This document shows positions 33,565 through 42,873 of a stretch of 64,000 nucleotides of DNA, piece after piece. The stretch covers positions 558,001 through 622,000 of the forward strand of contig NC_050470.1 of the NCBI RefSeq assembly GCF_013373865.1. Direction: 5' to 3'. This stretch comes from Monomorium pharaonis. Lineage: Eukaryota > Arthropoda > Insecta > Hymenoptera > Formicidae. How positions within the stretch are numbered: position 1 is the stretch's first letter; each line of letters starts with the position of its first letter. The notes under the pieces are model-generated. The model worked only from the letters and a program-made list of their open reading frames with translations, had not been told where the DNA came from and made no database searches. Position numbers and translations under genes: made by a program.

Positions 33565-34197
33565 CTATGGATGAACATATTTCCTCCAAATTAACGTTTT
33601 ATTATTAGCGGGCATATCTATAATTTCTATTAATTTAATATTGTTCTCTTCAGCTAACTTTTTCAAATCTGTTACATCTCGCAAACCCCAACTTGGATTC
33701 TGTGATTTCAAGGACTCGTTGAAATTTACATTGCTTTGTGGAGTGATTTGACCATCGAAAGCATACGGACCGTATGTAATTAATAATCCGTTCGGTTTCA
33801 GCAACTGACCCGCATTGTTAAATAAGCCGATGGTGCATTGGTATGGCGAAATATGTATCATGTTCGCATTGTATATGTATTCTAAACTATTCGATTTGAA
33901 GATACCGTTACCCCACAGCCGGAAATTCATGGTGATGTCAATTCTCATGGGGCTTTTTATATTAGAGTATTCATTCGCATACACGGCGATACTGTCCAGA
34001 AGTCGCGGCTCGTATTCCGAGGGATAAAACATAACATGTGGAAAATGCGGCGCAAAATGTGCCACGTGTTGTCCTGAACCGGAGGATATCTCCAGGAAGG
34101 TCTGATTGGTGCCGCGTTGGATATATCGTTTTAAAACCGATAATATTGGATCCTTATTGCGATCTGCGGCAGGATAAACAAGCTTTTTGGCAGCCAT
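33565..34197 (-). CDS. METTL26: METTL26-like methyltransferase (UPF0585 family)
   Basis: Intronless frame of 210 aa starting MAAKKLVYPAADRNKDPIL. It has a class I methyltransferase fold: SAM-binding motif I FLEISSGSGQH, then FYPSEYEPRLLDSI (acidic residue at the end of strand 2), ANMIHISPY (motif IV region), LKPNGLLITYGPYAFDGQ, and the family C-terminus NPSWGLRDVTDL. The DUF938/UPF0585 family includes human METTL26 and bacterial relatives; its substrate is not established. Length matches the family (about 200-210 aa). It lies between WRNIP1 (convergent) and DNAJC21 (same strand). Confidence 0.92.
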   Translation of the reverse strand: MAAKKLVYPAADRNKDPILSVLKRYIQRGTNQTFLEISSGSGQHVAHFAPHFPHVMFYPSEYEPRLLDSIAVYANEYSNIKSPMRIDITMNFRLWGNGIFKSNSLEYIYNANMIHISPYQCTIGLFNNAGQLLKPNGLLITYGPYAFDGQITPQSNVNFNESLKSQNPSWGLRDVTDLKKLAEENNIKLIEIIDMPANNKTLIWRKYVHP

Positions 34198-35442
34198 AGT
34201 ATGCGACCTTGAAGAAATTTCAGTTTTACTTCCTATAGAAAATTTATAGATGCATATATTTTATAATAAATATACATGTATTTTATAATATTATGTAATA
34301 TTACATGCTGTTATATATTACAAAGTGACACGTGTATAGATTTTTGTGAATTTAATTAAAATACATCATACTGTTTGTATACCATGTTACTTAATATCCT
34401 GATTATTTCATTTCAAAGTTTTACTTGCCACTTTGAAATTAAACAGCTCAAGTAAGATATGTAAATCAACTTTAAGTGTGTATCTCACCTGTGATTAACG
34501 GCGTAATGAATAATATTCATTTCTATGTTATGCTAGTCTGTGATACTTATATCAAGAGATTGCATACCCTGAAAAATGTAAATAATATCTTATACTATTG
34601 AATAAAATTATATGAAATATTTTTGTACTTTGCGCCTATTATTTAAATTATTTAAAGGACAAGCTCATATCTGAATTTCTTAACAAAGATTGAAATGTGG
34701 TAGAACAAAAATAAGCAGAATTAACAATAGAGAATAAAAATAGTACTAGTTCACTAATATTGATATTTATTGATGGATGTAATAATTTATAATTCAAGTA
34801 GTTATATCCCAGATAGCACAAAATATTATCATAAATATTTATAAATATTTTACAAATCTATTTTGAAAAAATATTTTTTAAAGATTATATAATTATTTTC
34901 ATAAACCATTTAGAAATGATACAAAAATTATCAACAATATATAGAATATATTTTTAAAATGTACTGAAAAATATTTATGGTATATAAACTTGAAATATTT
35001 TTTATATTCTTTGATAATAATGGTATAAATATTTATTTTAAATATTTTCATAAATGTTTATCATATTTTTTTTATATCTGACAAAGGACAAATATGTACA
35101 AAATATTTATCATAAATATTTTATAAATATTTTGTGCTATCTGGGATATTTCTGATATAATTATCACTTTCTCATGGGTTATCAACATTTACATTCGATT
35201 GCTAAAACGTCCACTTCTGAATCGATACAACTGCTTCAAAGAAGTTTGAATTCGTGTTATTAAACAGTCTATTTAACAGAATCTTTGTACAAGATATATA
35301 CAGAAAAACAATTGCTATAGAATGTGCATCCTCAAGAGGGATTCCCCTGAATATTGAATATAAAAAATCTTTCATGTCAATCATAACAAATTATATTGCT
35401 ACATGAGGATGAATTGTAACAACATTTCATAACAAGACGAAT
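34198..35442. other. Spacer between METTL26 and DNAJC21 with one MITE
   Basis: AT-rich and non-coding. It contains the METTL26 5' region, the element at 34808-35145 and the DNAJC21 3' UTR. Confidence 0.5.
34808..35145. mobile_element. MITE-like AT-rich fold-back with CCCAGATAGCACAAAATATT ends
   Basis: Begins CCCAGATAGCACAAAATATT and ends AATATTTTGTGCTATCTGGG, an exact terminal inverted repeat of 20 bp. Flanked by ATAT on both sides (34804-34807, 35146-35149), a possible 4-bp duplication. The interior is ATAAATATTT-like repeats as in 28044-28418. Length 338 bp, no coding capacity. Confidence 0.85.
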
Positions 35443-37458
35443 TTAATATTTTTTTTTATTCAAGTTGTCCTTTTCTTTGGGCATTGCTTTTTTCTTTTTC
35501 TGTTGGCTTCTTTTATTTTTCAATAGTTCTGGTATATACACAAAGTGTCCAGTTTTCTTTAAATGGTCAAACAATTTATTTTTGCTTGGAAACTCGGATG
35601 AACAGGAGACACAGCGATGAGCCAAATCATCAATATCGACGGCCAAATCCTTTTTAGTTTTGCCCTTGCTATCTCGCTCCTCTTTCCTCGACTCTTTTCT
35701 TGCTTTATCAGTTTTCAATTTTTCGTTAACCACATTCGCTGTTTCTTCCATAATTTTGCTTCCACTCTCCATTTCTCGTTCCTCTTCTTTGTGCATTTCT
35801 TCCTTATTTCGCAATTGTTTACTTATCTCTATCTTCCTCTGCTGTAACTTCTTGCGTTGTTTTTTTGACAGCCATACTTCCTCGTTAATGCTCTCTGTGT
35901 CGTCATCACTGGCAAGTTCAAGTATAGGATTCTGAAAGTTACGTTTCCTCTTCTTCTTTTTCTTCTGACGGTTCGGCAATGCAGTAATGTCTTCTTCCTG
36001 ATCGGATATTAACTCGTCTTCAGAAGTTACATCATTATCTTCATTTTTTATTTTAGATAAAAATGAGGTACTTTCTATCAGTGGTTCTGTGGCTAACGGA
36101 ACACCTCTGTATCTATCTGCTTTCCTTTCTTCAATCGTTGGTTGAGGAAATTCTAGATTTTTCTCGTCATCCGACATTAGTTCGGCAAGAGACGCATCAC
36201 TATCAGCGTTTCGTTTTGAATTGGTTTGAGCAGGGTTCGACAAGAAATCAGGCATCTGTGAATTTGTTGCCAATTTGATTTCGTTTAATGAAACTGATTC
36301 TTCTTCCCTGCTCGAGTCGCTTTCACGGCAACTACTGTGGAGATTGTCGTTGTCGTCATTATCATCATCATCATCATCATCATCATCGTCATCGTCATCG
36401 TCATCGCCATCGCCATCGCCATCGCCATCGCCATCGTCATCGTCATCGTCATCGTTTGGAGTGACACGTTTAAACGCACTCAAATTTTCCTTGTGTTTTT
36501 TCGAATTTTCATGATTCATAAAGGTCTTGTGCGTCTGGAAAATCTTATCGCAGGCGAAGCAGTAAAACGTTTCTGGATTGCTGTTTTTCATTGTTATCTT
36601 TCTGTCATCTATTCCAAACTCTGCTGTTAGATTTGCCTCAATGTTTCTTAATTCTCCCTCCATGTTGGAGAACTTGGACCATTCGGATTCGGTTTGATCT
36701 CGCAAGAGTTTCTGCCTTTCCAGCAGATGCGCCTTTCTTCGTTCCTCTGCCTTACGAAAATTGTCATGAGCACGTTCAGCTAATTTCGCCGCATACGTTT
36801 GCACTCGCTTGTCGCGTTTGCGAACAAAAGCAACCAGATTCCGCACTTGCTCGTTCCTTTCGCGCCTTGCCTTGTCGCGCACTTTCTTATTCTCCTTCTC
36901 GGCGAGCCTGAGGATGCGTCTGTTCCTCATTTCACGTATGTCATATGGATCCAGCCAAGCATAGGATCTCTTGGTGGTATAACTTTGCCAGTAGGCGTAA
37001 AAATTGCCCACCACACTCTCGTAGGAGCTCTGAGAATTGCCAAAGCTAGGAACCTCCTCGTCGCTCGACTCGCCATTTCTTGCAAATTCTGCATCCTCCG
37101 CTGCCACTCGCTCAAAAACCTTTCTGTAAACGGTATAGAAACCCTTTTCGTCGTCCCCGTAACCCTTGAAACATGAGACGGAAAAGTATGAGAAAAGATT
37201 GATGGAGTCGTCTTTGTAGTTCTCCCCGATACCACCCTTCAGAATAGCTTCTCGATGATTGTCGTACCAAGCACGTTCGTGGGGGTCGCTTAGGATTTCC
37301 CATGCTTGTTGGACAAGTTGGAACTGTTCCTTTGCTTCATCTGGACTGTCAGGATTCTTATCAGGATGCCATTTTAATGCCAACTTTCTGTACGCCTTTT
37401 TTATGTCATCGTCCAAAGCATTTCTTCCAACTCCTAATACTTCATAGTAACACTTCAT
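35443..37458 (-). CDS. DNAJC21: DnaJ homolog subfamily C member 21 (DNAJC21)
   Basis: Intronless, 671 aa, starting MKCYYEVLGVGRNALDDD. J domain at residues 1-70 with HPD at 31-33, followed by the family motif ERAWYDNHREAILKGG and YGDDEKGFYTVYRKVFE. Then FYAYWQSY, a long basic/coiled-coil stretch (ENKKVRDKARRERNEQVR), a U1-like C2H2 finger (FYCFACDKIFQTHKTFMNHE), an acidic middle with a roughly 35-residue Asp/Gly/Asn run, Lys-rich nuclear localisation clusters, and a second C2H2 finger (CVSCSSEFPSKNKLFDHLKK). The family supports 60S ribosome maturation and HSP70 recruitment in nucleolus and cytoplasm. A GTG seven codons upstream is not a credible start. The minus-strand AATAAA hexamer overlaps the last codons. 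Confidence 0.96.
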   Translation of the reverse strand: MKCYYEVLGVGRNALDDDIKKAYRKLALKWHPDKNPDSPDEAKEQFQLVQQAWEILSDPHERAWYDNHREAILKGGIGENYKDDSINLFSYFSVSCFKGYGDDEKGFYTVYRKVFERVAAEDAEFARNGESSDEEVPSFGNSQSSYESVVGNFYAYWQSYTTKRSYAWLDPYDIREMRNRRILRLAEKENKKVRDKARRERNEQVRNLVAFVRKRDKRVQTYAAKLAERAHDNFRKAEERRKAHLLERQKLLRDQTESEWSKFSNMEGELRNIEANLTAEFGIDDRKITMKNSNPETFYCFACDKIFQTHKTFMNHENSKKHKENLSAFKRVTPNDDDDDDDGDGDGDGDGDDDDDDDDDDDDDDDNDDNDNLHSSCRESDSSREEESVSLNEIKLATNSQMPDFLSNPAQTNSKRNADSDASLAELMSDDEKNLEFPQPTIEERKADRYRGVPLATEPLIESTSFLSKIKNEDNDVTSEDELISDQEEDITALPNRQKKKKKRKRNFQNPILELASDDDTESINEEVWLSKKQRKKLQQRKIEISKQLRNKEEMHKEEEREMESGSKIMEETANVVNEKLKTDKARKESRKEERDSKGKTKKDLAVDIDDLAHRCVSCSSEFPSKNKLFDHLKKTGHFVYIPELLKNKRSQQKKKKAMPKEKDNLNKKKY
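36355..36455. repeat. Trinucleotide/hexanucleotide repeat encoding poly-Asp in DNAJC21
   Basis: On the + strand (ATC)n, (GTC)n and (GCCATC)n units; on the coding minus strand GAT/GAC runs giving poly-Asp with a GD-repeat core. Imperfect and likely length-variable. Confidence 0.9.
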
Positions 37459-37916
37459 TTTGCCGTTGTACGATTGCACACAACTGCTTGAGACACAATT
37501 TCCTTACTTAAACCACAAACCGTACGCTAAAAGAATTTTAATTATTAAAAATTATGAAATGAAAGACTCTAGATAATTTAATATTTAGTTTGGTTAGAAA
37601 TGACTTACGAGCTCATTCGCTTCATTGTATTAAAAAAAAAAAAAAATATATATATATATACATATACACACACACACACACACACACGTTTTAATATATA
37701 TAAAAAATATATTAAGATGTACATAACGAAAGTAACAAATACCAGACATACCAGAAACGTTATCACAAACGTAAAGATGTGGTAGAACTAAATCTATTGA
37801 GATTCTTGAAATTTCCAGCAAACTTTCACGATAATGTTATTTCATTCACTCGTCTAATTGTAAATATTATATCGATAATTCATATTCCGTCTTGAAATAT
37901 AGATCTTTTAGAATAC

Positions 37917-38041
37917 TAGGGCTACATTCCAAAACATCCTTTCCGAGGAAAATTTTACTCGATGTAATATAGGATACGTTACGTGTACTATATATTTCGA
38001 GTAAAATTTTCCTCGGAAAGGACGTTTTGGAATGTAGCCTA
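37917..38041. mobile_element. 125-bp inverted-repeat element
   Basis: Arms TAGGGCTACATTCCAAAA and the complement TTTTGGAATGTAGCCTA, matching for about 50 bp (TCCTTTCCGAGGAAAATTTT in the left arm) around a short loop. Non-coding. Structure of a small MITE. Confidence 0.75.
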
Positions 38042-38554
38042 GGTAAGAGTAGATAGATGATTCAACTAGGCATAATGATTTGGAAGAAATAACAATCGCA
38101 ACGATCTCGTAAATTATTTCAGGCCGAATATAGAGCGTTTATTTTATTTTATTATCCTATATGTGCTTGTAAGATACACACCGATACACATGCCAGTCGT
38201 GCGCAATCACAGTTTTTAATCATCTACTTCAATTATCGTCGGGCGTTGACGACGAAACGTTTGGAAGCCTGGAAATGCTTGGAAAGAGCATCGAAAACGT
38301 GTAGCGTCATAACGATAGCGTGCGCTTTATACTGGCTGGGTTGCCTGGGTTCGGGTAAGGTCTGTAGATGAATGACGAGAGGGGAAGGAAGGTCATCGCA
38401 TGAGCGCCATTTTGGAGTCATAAAGTGTATGTGTAGTAGTGTAGTGTTTGTTGTACGAGAAAAGTAAGTGAGTAGTAGTAAGGGGAAGGTGAAATCGATA
38501 CATCGGCTGCGTTTCCATCTTTGAGTATACATACATGGAGGAGGAATTGCTATG

Positions 38555-38730
38555 GGGCTCGATTCTTGAATTTATTCGCAAGAGAAACGTATACGCAAGT
38601 ACTCGCTCTAACAGAAAGTTGTAAGTTTATTGGTTAATAGCCATACGATAGCCAATAAATTTTCAAATTTTCTGTAAGATCAGAATTTGCGAATACGTTT
38701 CTCTTGCGAATGAATTCAAGAATAGAGCCC
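38555..38730. mobile_element. MITE family B, copy 1
   Basis: Ends GGGCTCGATTCTTGAAT and ATTCAAGAATAGAGCCC, with TTCGCAAGAGAAACGTAT inner arms. A second copy with the loop in the opposite orientation lies at 62931-63106. ATG occurs on both flanks, a possible 3-bp duplication. About 176 bp, non-coding. Confidence 0.85.
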
Positions 38731-38820
38731 ATGGTTTCATGTAGACCGAAAGTGTGTCCAAGATTTGTGCGAGAGAGAAAGGTATATCATGATACTCGCT
38801 TTCTCTGCGCATGCGTTAAT

Positions 38821-38942
38821 GCTCTAGTTTACACCGAGCACTTGGTACGCGTATCAAATAGTAAATAACTAGTGAATGTGTTTAATCATTGGCTGATCAG
38901 CTTAAATTCACTACTTGATACGCGTACCAAGTGCTCGGTATA
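38821..38942. mobile_element. MITE family A, copy 1 (GAGCACTTGGTACGCG arm type)
   Basis: Left arm CTCTAGTTTACACCGAGCAC..., right arm complement ending GTGCTCGGTATAGG; the loop (CTAGTGAATGTGTTTAATCA, then GGCTGATCAG) is shared with the copies at 38943, 62604 and 63135. The outer right end is a little diverged. It abuts copy 2. Confidence 0.88.
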
Positions 38943-39073
38943 GGCCTAGTTTACATCGTGCATTTGATACGCGTATCAAATAGTAAATAACTAGTGAATG
39001 TGTTTAATCATTGGCTGATCAGCTTAAATTCACTACTTGATACGCGTATCAAATGCACGATGTAAACTAAGCC
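38943..39073. mobile_element. MITE family A, copy 2 (GTGCATTTGATACGCG arm type)
   Basis: Arms GGCCTAGTTTACATCGTGCA and its complement TGCACGATGTAAACTAAGCC; loop identical to copy 1. Almost identical to the copy at 62604-62734. It sits directly after copy 1 and about 650 bp before the WDR7 start codon. Confidence 0.9.
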
Positions 39074-39722
39074 ATAAACTAAGGCATTTTCGAACGCACC
39101 CCTTATGTTCTTCCACCATAGTAGCTCGTAGTCGTAGTCGTAGCTGTAGCCTTGATTGGTCGTACCTTGTGACATTTTGCCAATCTGACGTGTTGCAGCA
39201 GACGGCAGACGCCTCTAGTTCCTCTTAATTGATTCCATTCGCGATTCCAATGATTTCGGAAGTCTAATGCTATCTGACGCTGACGCGTTCGTCAGCTCGA
39301 GCCAGTTACGTTCGTCTCGTCTCTTTTGCCGATTCCTACGAGTTTCACACGTCACAATCGTACTTGTCATTCTTGTCAACTCTGTCATTTTAATGCGCGG
39401 TTATCTTCACTTGTTTTATATATGATAACAATTGCGACTCTACTTATATAATTCATTGCTGGAAATTATCTTTCGCACTTGGCTATTTTTTCGATTGACA
39501 ACGTAGAGATATGTGACAGACGATGTTTGGTTTAAAATTATTTTCGACATTAATTTTGCGAGCTACCTTCTTTTTATATTACGTATTTTATTTTATTTCC
39601 AAGTATGTGCTTTGTTCGATAAAAGAAACATTAGCGCTGAATAGTAGTTACAAAAAATATATAATTTTATTAATTGCTTTATGATAATGAATATGAAATA
39701 TTTCTAGACTGTCTAAGCAAGG

Positions 39723-42700
39723 ATGACTGCAGGCACCAGTTTAGTGGTGCCCATAGTGCTATGGGGACGCATAGCGCCAACCCACTGTATTTCCTGTGTT
39801 TACTTATCTCGAGATCAAAAGACTCTGGTAACAGGCTGCTACGATGGCCAAATATGTCTGTGGCAAGTGGATCCAGAAACATTAAAGGTATGTATAATAT
39901 ACCTTTGTAGCATGACAGCAGTAAACAAAATCGCTTATTTATTTATCAATTTATGTTACAACTTGTGACTTTCTACATAGATGACTCCTAGATGCCTGTT
40001 GGTTGGACATACCGCTCCGATTATGTGTCTCAGTCGGGCCAGTGTTGTAATGGAGCAGAATTTTATTGTCAGCAGCAGTGAGAGCGGAGAGATGTGCACT
40101 TGGGATCTAGTTGATGGAAAATGCCGAGAAGCAGTAAAACTTAATAGCGTTCACACACAAATGTTGCCCTATGTTTCCACGGGTGGAGAGGATGTTAGAT
40201 TATTTTGCTCTGGGTATAAATAGTATTATTCATATATGTGGTATTGCATTTATTGGGAAAAAATGTGTTACATGTTTTTACATGTATGTATATTTCAGAT
40301 ATTACCCTGAGGTTTTGGTGATGGACCCATTCAGTTTGGAAGTGCTGTTTACTCTAAGTTCCCGCGTCAATCCAGATTGGATTAGCGCCTTGCACGTTTT
40401 GCGGCCGGCCAAACGGAAAGGTCGGTTCTACGTGCATACAAGTTAGTTACACTCCATCACACCTACGCTTTATACCATCAACAGCTACCTTCTATCAATT
40501 TCACTGCCAATGGATACTGTATAATGACATAATACAGTTTTTATAACAAATTTGCCTTAAAAATTTAAAGCAATAATTTGAATCTTACATTTATTGCTAA
40601 AACTATTTTCTTTCTATTTCCAATAATTTTTATGTAATAGAGTCAATACTTTCAATATCTTTTTTTCGAATGAAAATTTACATAGTGATGTGTCAAACAG
40701 TATCTGTTGGTGTTTCATTATTTTGTATATTTATGTGTTTCTTTTTAAGTAAAGAACTTTTTGGATATTAGCGGTAAGGTTTCTCTTGAATATTTCTGTA
40801 TTTGATTTGAGTGAATTTAAATTGAACGATAATACTTGCCATTTATAATAATTAACAATTGTATCAGTATGACTTGAAGCAACTAACGGTATCTGAGGCA
40901 CTTATATAGATACTTGTTTCTTTTACTTCGAATTTAATAATCTGCTACTATATCTTTTTTTAGGCAATTAACCTGAAGAAGCTTTACGCTTGGGATATAA
41001 ACAGGAATTGTTTTTCTTTCAATGAATATTTTGAATTATTATCTTGTGATCTACTTTTGCGAGTAAAGTTTATATATTGTATCTAATTTGATCATAGCAG
41101 TTATATATTTAAAATTTTATGAATTTTTGAATTGACCACACTTAATAACAGATTTACTGTTGCAGCATGTTAACAAAACTGGTTATAAGCCTACGTTAGT
41201 GCGCTGGCAGTCAAAGCTGTATTATTTCTTTTATTTATTTTTTCCCTTATCTAATCATGGTTCATACACTCTGTCTCCTTTACGCATCATTACTCAAACA
41301 ACGTAATCATTATTAGTGACTCGTTTTATTTTTATTATTTATATTAGCGTATTATCTACATACACAACACAATGCTACATATTCATTCTACTATTCACTG
41401 TTACACTTGTGTATGAATAATATGTCATCTATATTTATACATATTTGTGCATTTCATTACATTTTTATAATTCTTTTACTGTATATGATGTACTATATAT
41501 TTCTTAATTCGTAAGTATACACACACACACACACACGTATCTATTATAAGACACTTATAATTAAATTGCATATTCTGTTACCATAATGTAATTTAGATTT
41601 GTAATTCCTTAATTATCCTATTAATTTTAGAAGAAACGCCAGAAACAGCTTTAAATGTAATTTGCCAAATTTTTTAAAATTAATTTCTAATTTTTATAGC
41701 GCTCTTTCTGTTTATTGCAGTTATATTAAAGTTATATTAAAATTAAATCTAATTTATGCACAGTATGCTTTTTTACAAATTATATGTGGAGTCATAAAAA
41801 GCATCACACGCATAAAATCAGACTAATTACAAAACAAGGCCTTAAATAAGCCTTTAATATTAAAAGAGCATAAATCGGACAAAACAAATATTGTACACAT
41901 TAATTATTGTCTTTTAATCAGTATAATCTTTTAGTACACAAATAGTTTCTGGATAACTGGAATTAAGCATGACTTGGCTGTAATTTAATATGTATTGCTT
42001 TCTTCACAGAAACATCTGGCATGCATATAATGTACCTTATGCATACATATACAGTATTATCACTTTACGAGGATGCTATACGAGCATATTGTACATATTG
42101 GAATAACGCGCTATCTTGAATTAGTTTAACTTTACTTTTTAACCGCTTTATTCGATCTGACAAATATTTATTTGTAAATTAATTATATTAATTATATTTA
42201 AAACATTTATTTAAACTGGCAAATTTTGTGTTGATAGTAAACAGCAAATTGTTCTAGTGATTCTAATAAAACGTTCTATCAAATGCTTAAAATGCTACAA
42301 AGATCTTCTAGATTTACTTAACGCGCAACAGGCGTTTTTATTCGTTTAAAGACGACGTCGTGCTGGCTTTGACGACAACAGGCACAGTCAAGGTGTGGAC
42401 GCTTTTGGGACATGAGAATCGGAACAGTGAGCCTCTGTACGAGCACGAAAGCAAACAGATTCGCTGCTTGAATGCACTTGCAATGACTTGCTGCCCCTAC
42501 AACCAGAGAACAGTGCTGATTGTATGCTCCAAGTATTGGCAGGTAATTACTGTTACTCTTATCATTAAGTATACCTATATAATTTTTATTTATTTAGAAA
42601 ATGTCAAAATAAAGACTGAAGAATACTAGTTTGGTATCAAAAGGAATGTGTCCTTATTTTAAGACGCTTTATATTAATTAGTATCTGTAATTTTTTTATT

Positions 42701-42809
42701 ACTGTTTTGATATTATAATATATATCATTTAAATACAAATACATTGACAGAAATTAGGCTCGAAAGAATTAAATCATAAATATATATTAAATATACATAA
42801 TATTTAATG

Positions 42810-42873
<64 letters not shown>

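Larger units (their letters stand above)
37459..39722. other. Divergent spacer between DNAJC21 and WDR7, rich in short inverted repeats
   Basis: No supported coding exon. It holds the DNAJC21 5' region, a (CA)n tract (37668-37687), a 125-bp inverted repeat (37917-38041), a cluster of three MITEs (38555-39073), then GC-richer DNA at 39080-39400 that is the likely WDR7 promoter and first exon. An acceptor TTTCTAG at about 39701-39707 precedes the WDR7 start codon. Confidence 0.55.

Noticed and set aside
36275..36630. Ser-rich, Ile/Val-rich and Met-Thr-rich frames
   Set aside because: Other-frame translations of the DNAJC21 poly-Asp repeat.
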